DNA of 64,000 nucleotides, from the NCBI RefSeq assembly GCF_900096585.1, contig NZ_FMYH01000001.1:124001-188000 (forward strand). The letters run 5' to 3'. The number at the start of each line of letters is the position of its first letter. The stretch's first letter is position 1. Below are positions 26,518 through 35,759 of the stretch, in pieces. The notes under the pieces were generated by a model. That model saw only the letters and a program-made list of their open reading frames with translations, had not been told where the DNA came from and searched no databases. Made by a program: the position numbers and the translations under genes. The stretch comes from Sanguibacter gelidistatuariae (GTDB lineage Bacteria; Actinomycetota; Actinomycetes; Actinomycetales; Cellulomonadaceae).

Positions 26518-27363
26518 TCAGCCCAGGCCCACGTAGAAGAAGCCGTCGTCCTCGAGGGTCAGCATGACGGTTCCGTCGATCTCGGTGCCGTCGCCGAAGG
26601 TCAACGTGCCGGAGCAGGCGAAGACCTCCATGCTCTTGCCCTGCTCGGGGACCTTGGCGTCGTCGATGCGGTCCTTCACCACGGTCAACCCGCTCGTGGC
26701 GACGAGCTGCTGGTCGCTGCTGTTGCCCGCGGAGGCCGAGATGGTGTCGTCGTTGAGGGTGTCGCAGTCATAGCCGCTCGGGAGCGGCTCCTGGATCTTG
26801 ACGCCGGTGCTGGACGCGGACCCTGCGGTGGGGTCGTCGCTCATGGCCATGCCGATCCCCATGATCGCCACGACGCCGACCGCGGCACCCGCGATGGCGA
26901 TCTTCACCCCGCGCGGCGACCCGGTCGTCGGCCGGTCCGCGGTCGGGATCTGCTGGCCGCCGCCGAACTGGAAGCCGCCCGCACCGGCTTGCTGATTGGC
27001 TGGCTGGTGGTTGTTGGCTGGCTGCTGGGTGGCAGGCTGCCCGACGCCGGGCTGCTGGCCATAGCCGCTCGGCTGGAAGCCGGGCTGGCCGAACCCGGGC
27101 TGGCCGGACTGCTGACCAGGCTGGGTGTAGCCGGACTGCTGCTGGTCTGCCGACTGGCGACCGGGGTGCTGGTAGGACACCCCCGCACCGTTCTGACCCT
27201 GCTGGTTCTGCGCCTGACCCTGCCAGCCCTGCTGCGTCGTCGGGCCCTGCTGGGGCGCCTGGGCGGGCGCCGCCTGGGTCTGCGTGGTCCAGCTCTGCCC
27301 GTCGAAGAAGCGCATCAGCTGCGGGTTCTGCGGGTCGACGTACCAGCCTGCGGGGGCGGCCAT
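26518..27363 (-). CDS. DUF2510 domain protein with C-terminal extracytoplasmic domain
   Basis: A 281-residue protein. DUF2510 is at 4-27 (AGWYVDPQNPQLMRFFDGQSWT). A long Gln/Gly/Pro-rich low-complexity region covers about 30-145, a membrane segment lies at about 147-169, and the outer domain has Cys pairs (YDCDTLNDDT, FACSGTLTFGDG) like DUF4333. AGGAGC stands before the ATG. This is a common actinobacterial surface-protein layout with no known function. Confidence 0.85.
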   Translation of the reverse strand: MAAPAGWYVDPQNPQLMRFFDGQSWTTQTQAAPAQAPQQGPTTQQGWQGQAQNQQGQNGAGVSYQHPGRQSADQQQSGYTQPGQQSGQPGFGQPGFQPSGYGQQPGVGQPATQQPANNHQPANQQAGAGGFQFGGGQQIPTADRPTTGSPRGVKIAIAGAAVGVVAIMGIGMAMSDDPTAGSASSTGVKIQEPLPSGYDCDTLNDDTISASAGNSSDQQLVATSGLTVVKDRIDDAKVPEQGKSMEVFACSGTLTFGDGTEIDGTVMLTLEDDGFFYVGLG

Positions 27364-27540
27364 GGTGCTCCTTGTCCGGTGCATCCCAGTTCGGTGTGGT
27401 GCTGCGCGACGCGTGGGATGACCGCGATGCCGCCTCGTGGAGCCTATGGGGACCTCTCCCCGTGACGCAACACGCCCCTCCCATGCCATCATCGACCGAC
27501 ACCCGACCCACTCACCCACCCCACCTACCTCCTCCCCCGT

Positions 27541-27598
27541 TGAGTGCATGAAGATGCGCGTGTCGCACCGGCGTGTCGCGTACAAAATCGTGCACTCA
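27541..27598. repeat. Long hairpin H3 (degenerate member of the H1/H2 family)
   Basis: The outer arms TGAGTGCA/TGCACTCA pair perfectly and the inner part pairs poorly. The right arm, read in reverse, gives GAGTGCACGATTTTGTACGC, which aligns with the H1 arm, while the left arm has drifted. It lies between divergent genes. The remaining 27364-27670 holds no gene; promoters for both sides must lie here. Confidence 0.7.
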
Positions 27599-27670
27599 GC
27601 GAGGGGCGGGGCGGCGGGGACCGGGGGCGGGCGGAAACGCAGGCGCCGTCGGCGCAAGCGCCGAGAGAGC

Positions 27671-28306
27671 ATGAGGAGCTTCGTGGCACAGCTGAGGATG
27701 CAAGGGCACCGCGTGCTCGTCGCCGACCTGGCGAACGAGACGATCCGCGCGATCACCGGGTCGATGGTCGCCTACGACGGCGCTGTCGCCTTCAAGAACG
27801 CCGGCATGGGCGGCGGTGACGGTTTCAAGGCCGCCTTCAAGCGCAAGATGACCGGAGAGTCCATCTCGCTCATGGAGGTGACCGGGAGCGGCACGGTGTA
27901 CTTCGCCGTCGACGCCCAGGACATCACGATCCTCGAGCTCACCAACGACGCGTTGCACGTCGAGGCCTCCCAGCTGCTGGCCCTCGTCGGGCAGCTGCGC
28001 ACGGACGTGAAGTTCACCGGGCTGCGCGGGGCGACGTCGGGGCAGGGCCTGTTCACCACGACCGTCACGGGAACCGGCACCATCGCGCTACTCTCGGCCG
28101 GCGGGCCGATCATCGCCCTCGAAGTCGCCCCGCAGTACCCACTCGTCGTGGATCCGGACGCCTTCGTCGCCTTCCACGGCCAGCTCAACCAGACCTTCGT
28201 CACCGACGTCACGTGGCGCTCGGCCGTCGGCGGCGGGAACGGCGAGGCGTTCTCGCTCCGCTTCGACGGCCAGGGCATCGTCTACATCCAGCCAGAGGAG
28301 CGCTGA
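27671..28306 (+). CDS. AIM24 family protein, copy 1
   Basis: A 211-residue protein of the AIM24/TspB-like beta-barrel family: RAITGSMVAYDGAVAFKNAG, SLMEVTGSGTVYFAVDAQDITILEL, GQGLFTTTVTGTGTIALLS and a final GQGIVYIQPEE. The start could be ATG 27671 or GTG 27683, the latter with GAGGAG four bases ahead. First of three tandem paralogues; one base separates it from copy 2. Bacterial AIM24 proteins are of unknown function, possibly membrane- or stress-linked. Confidence 0.85.
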   Translation: MRSFVAQLRMQGHRVLVADLANETIRAITGSMVAYDGAVAFKNAGMGGGDGFKAAFKRKMTGESISLMEVTGSGTVYFAVDAQDITILELTNDALHVEASQLLALVGQLRTDVKFTGLRGATSGQGLFTTTVTGTGTIALLSAGGPIIALEVAPQYPLVVDPDAFVAFHGQLNQTFVTDVTWRSAVGGGNGEAFSLRFDGQGIVYIQPEER

Positions 28307-28307
28307 C

Positions 28308-28985
28308 ATGGCCATGGAGCTCGAGAACTACAAGGTCCTCAAGACGACGATCCACCCCGGGCAGCGTGTGTTCGCCCGCCAGGGGTCGATGCTCTACTAC
28401 ACGGGCGACGTGGTCTTCACCCCCTATTCGATGAGCGGGGGCGGCGGCGGCATGCCGGGCGTCGGGGCGATCGCCGGCGCCGCCGGGCGGATGATGCAGG
28501 GCGAGCACGTGGGCCTCATGGTCGCCGAGGGTTCCGGGACGGTCTACTTCGGCCGCGACGGCCTCTACGTCGAGGTCATCGAGCTGGACGGCTCGAGCGT
28601 GCTGACGGTCGAGGCGGAGCGGATGCTCGCCTACGAGGGCAACGTGCAGACGTCGATCGTGTCCCTGTCCTCCCAGGGCGGCATGCGCGGGGCGGTCCGC
28701 GGCGCGGTCACCGGCCAGGGGATGTTCACCACGCAGGTCACCGGCTACGGCACGGTCGCGGTGCTCTCCCACGGCGGGGCCATCGCGTTGGCCGTCGGCG
28801 GGGCGAAGCCGCAGGTCGTCGTGGACCCGCAGGCCTACGTCGGGCACCTCGGCCAGATCACCGTGGACCTGTCCGCGCACGTCGGCTTCCGGGACGTCGT
28901 CGGGCGCGGGTCGGGGGAAGCGATGCAGCTCAAGCTGAGCGGCCAGGGCACCGTGTGGGTGCAGGCATCCGAGAAGAAGTTCTAG
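28308..28985 (+). CDS. AIM24 family protein, copy 2
   Basis: A 225-residue AIM24 paralogue: RVFARQGSMLYYTGDVVF, a Gly-rich insertion GGGGGMPGVGAIAGAAGRMM, then LMVAEGSGTVYFGRDGLYVEVIEL and a closing GQGTVWVQASEK. The start is almost adjacent to the stop of copy 1, with GAGGAG upstream. The Gly-rich insert is absent from copies 1 and 3. Confidence 0.87.
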   Translation: MAMELENYKVLKTTIHPGQRVFARQGSMLYYTGDVVFTPYSMSGGGGGMPGVGAIAGAAGRMMQGEHVGLMVAEGSGTVYFGRDGLYVEVIELDGSSVLTVEAERMLAYEGNVQTSIVSLSSQGGMRGAVRGAVTGQGMFTTQVTGYGTVAVLSHGGAIALAVGGAKPQVVVDPQAYVGHLGQITVDLSAHVGFRDVVGRGSGEAMQLKLSGQGTVWVQASEKKF

Positions 28986-28995
28986 GGGAGACGCG

Positions 28996-29736
28996 ATGAG
29001 CATCCAGATCCACAACCCCGGGACGCTCCCGGTCAACGACAACATCCCCGGCAACGACTACGCCTTCTGCGTCGACCTCGCCGGCACGCCCTGGTTCACG
29101 TCCAAGGGCGCGATGATCGCCTACTACGGCAACGTGGCCTTCGAGCCGCTCTCGCGGACGAACCTCACCGCGATGGTCGCCTCGCAGTTCTCCTCGCCGC
29201 TCTACGCCGACGACTGGGTGGTCGCCCAGGGCCAGGGCAAGCTCATCCTCGGCGACCGCGGGTACAACATCAACTCCTTCGACCTCGACGACGGCAACCT
29301 CACGATCCGCGCCTCCAACCTGCTGGCCTTCGAGCCGGGGCTGAGCCTCAAGCAGTCGATCGTCCCCGGTTTCCTCACGCTCCTGGGCACGGGGAAGTTC
29401 CTAGCCTCCTCGAATGGGCCCGTCATGTTCGCCGAGCCGCCGCTGCGGGTGGACCCCCAGGCCCTCGTCGGCTGGGCCGACTGCCCGTCCCCGTCGCACC
29501 ACTTCGACGCAGCGTGGATGCACAGCTTCCTGTCCGTGGTCGGCGGGTTCTTCGGCATGGACTCCGACGAGGAGCGCCAGTTCGACTTCACCGGCGCCGG
29601 CACCGTCCTCGTCCAGTCGAGCGAGAAGATGCTCAACGACGGCCACGTCCTGCGCCAGCTCGAGGCCCAGACGGTCCAGCTCAGCCAGGCGAGCCTGCTG
29701 CAGCTGCACAGGTCGATCGGGTCGCGGCTGAGCTAG
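28996..29736 (+). CDS. AIM24 family protein, copy 3
   Basis: A 246-residue AIM24 paralogue (TPWFTSKGAMIAYYGNVAFEPL, WVVAQGQGKLILGDRGYNINSFDL, GAGTVLVQSSEKM). It has a helical C-terminal extension of about 27 residues (VLRQLEAQTVQLSQASLLQLHRS) not seen in the other two, possibly for oligomerisation. GGGGAGA precedes the ATG. It ends the three-gene operon ahead of a hairpin terminator. Confidence 0.87.
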   Translation: MSIQIHNPGTLPVNDNIPGNDYAFCVDLAGTPWFTSKGAMIAYYGNVAFEPLSRTNLTAMVASQFSSPLYADDWVVAQGQGKLILGDRGYNINSFDLDDGNLTIRASNLLAFEPGLSLKQSIVPGFLTLLGTGKFLASSNGPVMFAEPPLRVDPQALVGWADCPSPSHHFDAAWMHSFLSVVGGFFGMDSDEERQFDFTGAGTVLVQSSEKMLNDGHVLRQLEAQTVQLSQASLLQLHRSIGSRLS

Positions 29737-29753
29737 CGGGACGGTTCCACGCA

Positions 29754-29783
29754 GGCGGGACGGCAGCTAGCGGTCGTCCCGCC
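29754..29783 (+). terminator. Hairpin terminator after the AIM24 operon
   Basis: GGCGGGACG and CGTCCCGCC pair over 9 bp around a 12-base loop, 18 bases past the stop of copy 3. It resembles the terminator at 26473 in arm sequence. Confidence 0.6.
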
Positions 29784-29817
29784 AGCCCCAGTCGCCCGTC
29801 ACCTCAGCGAGACCTCT

Positions 29818-29881
29818 GGGTCGTCTATTTTGCTTGGGGTCGTCTATCTGGATAGACGACCCCAAGCAAAATAGACGACCC
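29818..29881. repeat. Long hairpin H4 (31-bp perfect stem, left edge of sugar-acid module)
   Basis: The arms 29818-29848 and 29851-29881 are perfect reverse complements with a 2-base loop. Each arm contains GGTCGTCTAT twice, separated by TTTTGCTTG. A near-identical hairpin (H5) lies at 35584-35645. It is between convergent genes but is separate from the normal-looking terminators on either side. Confidence 0.95.
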
Positions 29882-29936
29882 GTCGTCGTCGCAGCTCCGC
29901 CGTGGCCCCGTCGCCGCATGCCCGACGCCGCAGCAC

Positions 29937-29960
29937 GCCCCGGCGCGCAGGCGCCGGGGC
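29937..29960 (-). terminator. Hairpin terminator of the manD operon
   Basis: GCCCCGGCGC and GCGCCGGGGC form a perfect 10-bp stem with a GCAG loop, 40 bases past the manD stop. Confidence 0.65.
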
Positions 29961-29998
29961 GTGTCGGGTCGGGTCGGGTCGGCAGGAACAGTCCCGGC

Positions 29999-31234
29999 TC
30001 ACCAGTCGTGGATGGTCCCGTCCTGCAGGCGGTTGACCGGGAGGTAGGCCTGCTCGTAGGGGTGACCGGCAGCCATCTCCTCGTCGAGCTCAACGCCGAT
30101 GCCGGGCGCCTCGCCGGGGTGCAGGTGGCCGTCCTCGAAGGTGAAGGCGTGCTGGAACACCTCGTGCGTGCGCGCGGTGTACCCGGAGTACTCCTGGATC
30201 CCGAAGTTGTGGATCGCGAGGTCAAGGTGGATCGCCGCGGCCATCCCGACCGGCGAGATGTCCTCCGGACCGTGGATGGCACTCTTGATCTGGTGCTGCG
30301 CGGCGAAGTCGAAGAGCTTGCGCAGCGGCGACACGCCACCGAAGTGCGTCACGGCCGAGCGGACGTAGTCGATGAGCTGGTCGGCGACCAGCGTCTGGTA
30401 GTCGAAGACCGTGTTGAAGACCTCGCCGATCGCGAGCGGCGTCGTCGTGTGCTCACGGACCAGGCGCAGCCCGTCCTGGTTCTCCGCGGGCGTGCAGTCC
30501 TCGAGCCAGAACAGGTCGTAGGGCTCGAGGGACTTGCCCAGCCGCGCGGCCTCGATCGGCGTGAGCCGGTGGTGCGCGTCGTGCAGCAGCGGCAGCTCGG
30601 GACCGAACTCGTTGCGGACCGCCTCGAAGACCGTCGGCATGTGGCGCAGGTAGGCGCGGGTGTCCCAGTCTTCGACGAGCGGCGTGGCGTGCTGGTCGAG
30701 GCGCGGTGCGCCTGCCACGCCGTCGGCCTCGGCGATGGCGGTGCCCTGGTGGACGCCGTAGACGGTCTTCAGGCCGGGGACGCCGGTCTGGATGCGGACG
30801 GCCTGGTAGCCCTCGGCGAGCCGGGCTCGGACGGAGTCGAACAGCTCGGGCACGGTGGCGCCGTTGGCGTGGCCGTAGGTGCGAACCCGGTCGCGGCTCG
30901 CCCCACCGAGCAGCTGGTACAACGGCAGGCCGGCGACCTTCGCCTTGATGTCCCACAGCGCGACGTCGACCGCGGCGATCGCAGCCATGGTCACCGGGCC
31001 GCGGCGCCAGTAGGCGCCGCGGTAGAGGTACTGCCAGGTGTCCTCGATGCGGTGCGGGTCCGTGCCGAGCAGCAGCGGGACGACGTGGTCGCGCAGGTAG
31101 GACACGACGGACAGCTCGCGGCCGTTGAGGGTCGCGTCGCCAAGCCCTGTGATGCCCTCGTCCGTCGTGATCTTCAGCGTGACGAAGTTGCGTCCGGGGT
31201 TGGTCACGATGACCTGGGCGTCGATGATCTTCAT
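29999..31234 (-). CDS. manD: Enolase-superfamily sugar-acid dehydratase, ManD type
   Basis: A 411-residue mandelate-racemase-like dehydratase of the RspA/D-mannonate dehydratase group. It shows [29 protein letters not shown], metal ligands in [15 protein letters not shown] and IGEVF, and a [10 protein letters not shown] loop near the end. These enzymes dehydrate D-mannonate or D-gluconate to 2-keto-3-deoxygluconate. It lies downstream of the ABC transporter genes under the same likely FadR-type control. The exact acid is uncertain because this subgroup is functionally mixed. Confidence 0.88.
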   Translation of the reverse strand: MKIIDAQVIVTNPGRNFVTLKITTDEGITGLGDATLNGRELSVVSYLRDHVVPLLLGTDPHRIEDTWQYLYRGAYWRRGPVTMAAIAAVDVALWDIKAKVAGLPLYQLLGGASRDRVRTYGHANGATVPELFDSVRARLAEGYQAVRIQTGVPGLKTVYGVHQGTAIAEADGVAGAPRLDQHATPLVEDWDTRAYLRHMPTVFEAVRNEFGPELPLLHDAHHRLTPIEAARLGKSLEPYDLFWLEDCTPAENQDGLRLVREHTTTPLAIGEVFNTVFDYQTLVADQLIDYVRSAVTHFGGVSPLRKLFDFAAQHQIKSAIHGPEDISPVGMAAAIHLDLAIHNFGIQEYSGYTARTHEVFQHAFTFEDGHLHPGEAPGIGVELDEEMAAGHPYEQAYLPVNRLQDGTIHDW

Positions 31235-31311
31235 GGTGCTCTGCGCTCTTTCTGGGGTTGCTGCTGCGAGGGTTGCTGTGCTGCGTGAGACGGAACGTGC
31301 CTGGGCGCCGG

Positions 31312-32190
31312 TCAGCCTTTGGTCGCGCCGGCGGTGAGCCCGGCGACGAGGTACTTCTGGCCGAAGACCGCGGCGAGGACGACCGGGACGGTCATCAGAG
31401 CGGCGGCGGCCATGAGGCCGCCCCAGTCGGTGCTCGCGTAGGAGATGAAGTTGAACAGGGTCACCGGCATGGTCTTGGTGTCCTCGTCCGCGAGGATCAG
31501 CGCGAACATGAAGTTGTTCCAGCTGAAGATGAAGGCCAGGACCGAGGCGGTCGCCGTGCCCGGTGCGGCGAGCGGCAGCGCGATCCGCCAGAACGCGCCG
31601 AAGGCGGTCAGCCCGTCGGTGCGTGCCGCCTCCTCGAGCTCGACCGGGAGTCCTTCGAAGAACCCGATCATGATCCACAGGATGAGCGGGACGGAGACGA
31701 ACATGTGGCTGAGGATCAGCACCGTGTACGTCCCGACCAGGCCGATCTGGGCGAAGAGGTAGTACCAGGGGACGAGCAGTGACACCGCGGGCACGATGCG
31801 GGCGACGAGCACGATCGAGCCGGTGCGTTGCATCGAGAACCGTCCGACCGCCCAGGCTGCCGGGACCGCGATGACGGCCGAGAGCACGGTCGAGACGACC
31901 CCGACGATGAGCGAGTTGCCCATGGACCGCGCGATCTCGCCGTCGGCCAGGATGTTGCGGAAGTTCTCCAGCGTCGGGGAGAAGAAGAGACCCACGGACG
32001 GATCCATGACCTGGACGTTCGTCTTGAGCGCCGCGGCGATCATCCAGACGATCGGCAGCGAGAAGATGAGCGCGACGATCGTGATCGCGACACCGCGCAG
32101 CCATCCCCACGGGGAGCGGCGGGGTGTGCGCAGGACGACGGGCGGCGGGGTCACCGTCGCGGCGTGCGTGCGGGTGGCGACGGCGCTCAT
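31312..32190 (-). CDS. Carbohydrate ABC transporter permease, MalG type
   Basis: A 292-residue permease with six membrane segments. The EAA loop is [27 protein letters not shown]. The sequence ends GLTAGATKG, as in CUT1 MalG/LacG proteins. The ATG overlaps the MalF-type gene by four bases. No ATPase gene is present, as is usual for CUT1 systems that share a multitask MsiK-type ATPase encoded elsewhere. Confidence 0.9.
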   Translation of the reverse strand: MSAVATRTHAATVTPPPVVLRTPRRSPWGWLRGVAITIVALIFSLPIVWMIAAALKTNVQVMDPSVGLFFSPTLENFRNILADGEIARSMGNSLIVGVVSTVLSAVIAVPAAWAVGRFSMQRTGSIVLVARIVPAVSLLVPWYYLFAQIGLVGTYTVLILSHMFVSVPLILWIMIGFFEGLPVELEEAARTDGLTAFGAFWRIALPLAAPGTATASVLAFIFSWNNFMFALILADEDTKTMPVTLFNFISYASTDWGGLMAAAALMTVPVVLAAVFGQKYLVAGLTAGATKG

Positions 32191-33077
32191 GCGGACTTCC
32201 TTCCGGGACGGAGTCGTAGCAGGACGACGACGCCGATGATGAAGAGGGTGAACAGGACGAGGACCGCCGAGGCTAGGCCGTACTCCTGGTAGTCGAAGGT
32301 GAGGCCGTAGGCGTAGACGTTGAGCGTCTCCACCTCGAAGTTGGACCCACCTCCCGGACCCTTGGTCGCGTAGAGGATGTCGAAGGTCTTGAGGGCGTCG
32401 ACCGCGCGCAGGACGAGCGCGGTGAGCAGGGTCGTCCACAGCATCGGCACGATGATGTGGCGGAACCGCTGCCAGGAGCTGGCCCCGTCGACGCGGGCGG
32501 CCTCCTCGGGCTCCTCAGGCAGGGTGGTGAGCCCGGCGAGCAGCAGCAGGGTCATCATCGGGGTCCACTGCCAGACGTCGATGAGCATGAGCGTGGGGAG
32601 CGACTGGCTCACCGAGCCGAGGAACTCCTGCGGCGGGATGCCGACGAAGCCGAGGAGGTGGTTGGCGATGCCGTTGGTCGGGTCGAGGATGAGCAGCCAC
32701 AGGATGCCGATCGCGACCGGGGTCGCGAGCAGGGGGATCATGAGGGCGGTGCGGACCCACCGCATGCCCTTGAAGGCCTTGCGCATGAGCATCGCGAGGG
32801 CCAGTCCGAGGACCACCTCGAGGGTGACGGCGCCGACGGTGAAGACGATGGTGCGCCATGCGGCCGGCCAGAAGCGACGCATGTCGGTGAGGGCATCGAT
32901 GTAGTTCTGGATACCGATGTAGTTGTTGTCGGCGTTCACGGCGCCGAAGGCGTCGGTGAAGCTGAGGTTGAGCGTGAAGACCAGTGGGAAGACGATCATC
33001 AGGGCGACGAAGCCGAGGGCCGGCGCCAGCATCGTCCACTTGAGCCGCCGGTTGGCCTGCTCGAAGGTGCGGGGCAT
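32187..33077 (-). CDS. Carbohydrate ABC transporter permease, MalF type
   Basis: A 296-residue CUT1 permease with six membrane segments and the EAA loop [27 protein letters not shown]. The start shares one base with the stop of the binding-protein gene and the end overlaps the MalG-type gene, so all three are translationally coupled. Confidence 0.9.
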   Translation of the reverse strand: MPRTFEQANRRLKWTMLAPALGFVALMIVFPLVFTLNLSFTDAFGAVNADNNYIGIQNYIDALTDMRRFWPAAWRTIVFTVGAVTLEVVLGLALAMLMRKAFKGMRWVRTALMIPLLATPVAIGILWLLILDPTNGIANHLLGFVGIPPQEFLGSVSQSLPTLMLIDVWQWTPMMTLLLLAGLTTLPEEPEEAARVDGASSWQRFRHIIVPMLWTTLLTALVLRAVDALKTFDILYATKGPGGGSNFEVETLNVYAYGLTFDYQEYGLASAVLVLFTLFIIGVVVLLRLRPGRKSA

Positions 33078-34447
33078 CAGAACTCCTGCTGACGGTTGTC
33101 ACGGACGAGGAACTCGGCGAACTCGGTGTCTGCGTCGCGCGCGACCGGCGCCACGTCCTGGCCGAGGATGCCGGCCACGAGGGGCCGACCGACGATGTCG
33201 CGGGCTCGGCCCACCTGGATCACCTCGGGTCGGTCGTGGCCGATCCCGTTCTCGGCATTGAGCCGCATGGACTCGGCGAGGTCGGCCGGGAAGGAGGCGA
33301 GGGTCGCGGGGTCCGACCACGCGGACTGGCGAGCGCCGGGGATGCCTTCGGCCTGGAGCCGGGCGACCATCTCCGGGCTCGAGGCCCACCGCACGAAGGC
33401 CCATGCGTCGTCCTGCAGACGGGAGAAGGTGTTGATGCCCAGGCTCCACGACGGGATGTTGTGCGGCTTCGAACCGGCTGGGCCGGCCGGGAACGGAGCG
33501 AACCCGACCGTGTCCTGGACGGTCGAGATCCCGGGGTCGAGGAAGTTGGAGTAGATCGCGTCGGCGTCGATGTAGAAGGCAGCCTTGCCCTGGGCGAAGA
33601 TCGGCATGGCCTGCTCGAGGCTCATGTTGGTCACCCCGGGCGGCCCCGTCTCCTTGAGCAGGCGGCCGTAGTACTCGTAGGCGGCCAGCGCCTCGGGGGT
33701 GCCGATGCCGGAGGAGCCGTCCTCGAGCGTGAAGTCGCCGCCGTGGGAGTAGAGGAAGCTCGACCACTGGGTCACGGCGCCGGACCGCTGCCCGCGTCCG
33801 ACATAGCCGAAGAAGCTGTTCTTGCGGTCGGCGAGCTCGAGGGACATCGAGAGCAGGTCGTCGAGGGTCTGCGGGGCACCGCCGAAGTCCTCGACGAGGT
33901 CCTTGCGGTAGTACAGCGCGGGGCGCTCGGTCACGACGGGGACGCTGAGCACCTCACCACGGGTGATCGAGCGGTCGCGCGGAGCCTGCTGGAAGTCCAA
34001 CCAGTCGTAGTCGGCATCCTCGGTGCGCCCCGTGAGGTCGGCGAGCCAGCCGTTGCGGGCAAAGAGCAGCTGCTCCTGGAGGGCGCGGACCATCATGACG
34101 TCGATGTCCGACGCAGAGGCGTTGAGCTTGACGTTGTAAGAGTTGGACAGCTGGTCCGCGGTGAGCATCTGCATCGTGACGCGGCGACCGATGAGGTCCT
34201 CGAACTCGGGGAAGTACTCCGAGATGGCCTGGGACCACACGTGGTTGATCGCCATGACCCGCAGGGGTGCATCCGGTCCGGGGGCTCCGGTGCGCGGTGC
34301 GCAGGCGGAGAGTGCCGTGGCGCCCGCGACCGCTCCTGCCGCCGCGACGAACAGCTTGCCGAAGGACCGGCGGGACAAGGCGGCGCTGGTGATTCCGCCA
34401 GCTCTGGCGGTGACCAGCTCGCGTGTCGGGGGCCGTATCAGGGACAT
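33077..34447 (-). CDS. Extracellular sugar-binding lipoprotein, Tat type
   Basis: A 456-residue family-1 solute-binding protein. The Tat-like SRRSFGK is at 25-31 and the lipobox LSAC at 46-49 (Cys49). The mature part begins with PLRVMAINHVWSQAISEYFPEFEDLIG. The ATG at 34447 starts the signal peptide; upstream codons do not fit. It is the first gene of the binding protein-MalF-MalG-ManD run, with a 29-base palindrome 76 bases upstream for the FadR-type regulator. Confidence 0.88.
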   Translation of the reverse strand: MSLIRPPTRELVTARAGGITSAALSRRSFGKLFVAAAGAVAGATALSACAPRTGAPGPDAPLRVMAINHVWSQAISEYFPEFEDLIGRRVTMQMLTADQLSNSYNVKLNASASDIDVMMVRALQEQLLFARNGWLADLTGRTEDADYDWLDFQQAPRDRSITRGEVLSVPVVTERPALYYRKDLVEDFGGAPQTLDDLLSMSLELADRKNSFFGYVGRGQRSGAVTQWSSFLYSHGGDFTLEDGSSGIGTPEALAAYEYYGRLLKETGPPGVTNMSLEQAMPIFAQGKAAFYIDADAIYSNFLDPGISTVQDTVGFAPFPAGPAGSKPHNIPSWSLGINTFSRLQDDAWAFVRWASSPEMVARLQAEGIPGARQSAWSDPATLASFPADLAESMRLNAENGIGHDRPEVIQVGRARDIVGRPLVAGILGQDVAPVARDADTEFAEFLVRDNRQQEF

Positions 34448-34522
34448 CGTTATCCTCGTACTCTCTGTTCCGCTGCATTGCAGGACATCGTGCATAGCGG
34501 CCTTGCGACCTCACAAGACCGG

Positions 34523-34551
34523 TGGTCCAACTGGTAGTACCAGTTGGACCA
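34523..34551. promoter_or_regulatory. 29-base palindromic operator for the GntR/FadR regulator
   Basis: TGGTCCAACTGGTA, G, TACCAGTTGGACCA: perfect 14-bp arms around one base, in the sugar-acid operon promoter region. The inner TGGTNNNACCA form fits FadR-type GntR sites. Confidence 0.75.
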
Positions 34552-34634
34552 TAGCAGAGGGTGGCGGGGTGATGCACATGTGGGGGACGGGGCACAGAGG
34601 TGGCTTCGGGCGCCACTGACTGGCTGCGTTGTCA

Positions 34635-34660
34635 TCGGGCTCTACTCGTACAGAGCCCGA
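34635..34660 (-). terminator. Hairpin terminator of the GntR-type gene
   Basis: TCGGGCTCT and AGAGCCCGA pair over 9 bp around an 8-base loop, 28 bases past the regulator stop. Confidence 0.6.
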
Positions 34661-34687
34661 GGTGGAGCCGTCGGCGCGCTGACGCGC

Positions 34688-35524
34688 TCAGCGTTCCTGC
34701 GAGCTCCGGAGCAGCGTCTCGATGTGGCGGGTGGCCATGACGTCGAGGCTGATGTCGAGGTCGGAGCCGTAGGTGCGCAGACCGAGAGCGAGGTGCTCGC
34801 GCATACGGTGTCGAGCAAGGTCGACGTCGCGGGCGCGGATCGCCGCGAAGATCTCCGGGTGGTGCGGGACACCTTCCTCCTCGATCAACGGGTCGGAGTT
34901 GGACCGCAGCATCATCTCGAACATCAGGCCGCTGATCGACGACATCATGACGCGCAGGACCGGGTTGCCCGATGCCGCCGCGATCGCATCGTGGAAGTCG
35001 AGGTCCGCTCGCGCCTTCGCGACGACGTCCTGGGCTGTGGCCATGCGGTCGTTGGCGGCGGCCATCGCGGCGATGTCCACCTCGGTGGCGCGTTCGGCCG
35101 CGAGGCCGACGATCTCGACCTCGAGCGGGATGCGCGCCTCGATGAGCTGGCGCACCGTCGGTCGCTCGGCCCGGTAGAGCGCGTCGTAGCCACGCGCCTG
35201 TGCGGAGGAGTGCTCGCTGACGAAGGACCCGCGGCCGGGCGCGACCTCGATGAGGTTCTGCGCCTCGAGACGACGCAGCACCTCGCGCACAACATTGCGG
35301 CTCGCCCCGAACTGGATCGCGAGCTCACGCTCGGACGGGAGCTTCGCACCGACCGCGATGTCACCGGAGCGGATATCGCGCTCAAGACGCCGGGCGATCT
35401 GCTCCGTCAGCAGCCCCCGCTGGTGCGGCAGTGGCTCGGGAGCAGGCGGAGCGGACACCCGCAGGGCGCCGCCGACCAGCATCGACGTCGTCGGTTCAGG
35501 CGTAGCGCTCGGCAGGACGGGCAT
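34688..35524 (-). CDS. GntR/FadR family transcriptional regulator
   Basis: A 278-residue regulator. The winged helix is at about 42-105 (LERDIRSGDIAVGAKLPSER, QFGASRNVVREVLRRLEAQNLIEVAPGRGSFV) and the FCD helical ligand domain at about 125-265, with metal-binding type residues (DLDFHDAIA, HRMREHL). FadR-type regulators near ManD genes commonly sense uronate or sugar-acid intermediates. It is upstream of and parallel to the operon it probably represses. Confidence 0.88.
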   Translation of the reverse strand: MPVLPSATPEPTTSMLVGGALRVSAPPAPEPLPHQRGLLTEQIARRLERDIRSGDIAVGAKLPSERELAIQFGASRNVVREVLRRLEAQNLIEVAPGRGSFVSEHSSAQARGYDALYRAERPTVRQLIEARIPLEVEIVGLAAERATEVDIAAMAAANDRMATAQDVVAKARADLDFHDAIAAASGNPVLRVMMSSISGLMFEMMLRSNSDPLIEEEGVPHHPEIFAAIRARDVDLARHRMREHLALGLRTYGSDLDISLDVMATRHIETLLRSSQER

Positions 35525-35583
35525 GCCCCTGAGGATAGTCGAGCCGAGTGGCCAGCCCGGCGGCCGGCGATCCCCCGCCCACA

Positions 35584-35645
35584 GGTCGTCTATTTTGCTT
35601 GGGGTCGTCTATCTGAATAGACGACCCCAAGCAAAATAGACGACC
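35584..35645. repeat. Long hairpin H5 (29-bp stem, right edge of sugar-acid module)
   Basis: The arms 35584-35612 and 35617-35645 are perfect reverse complements around CTGA. The arm sequence is identical to the matching 29 bases of H4, 5.7 kb away. It sits between the regulator start and the 3' end of jetC. Confidence 0.95.
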
Positions 35646-35759
35646 CATCGCCGGGAACCTGATCCTGGAGCTCGGATGCCCGACGCCGCGCGGCGCTATC
35701 GCAGCCAGCCGCGGGCCGGGTCACGGTCCGCCCCGGGTCGGACCCGCCGACCGCCCACC

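Noticed and set aside
29818-35645. Classical composite transposon around the sugar-acid module
   Set aside because: There is no transposase gene or IS end at either hairpin; the flanking is reported as an unexplained observation instead.
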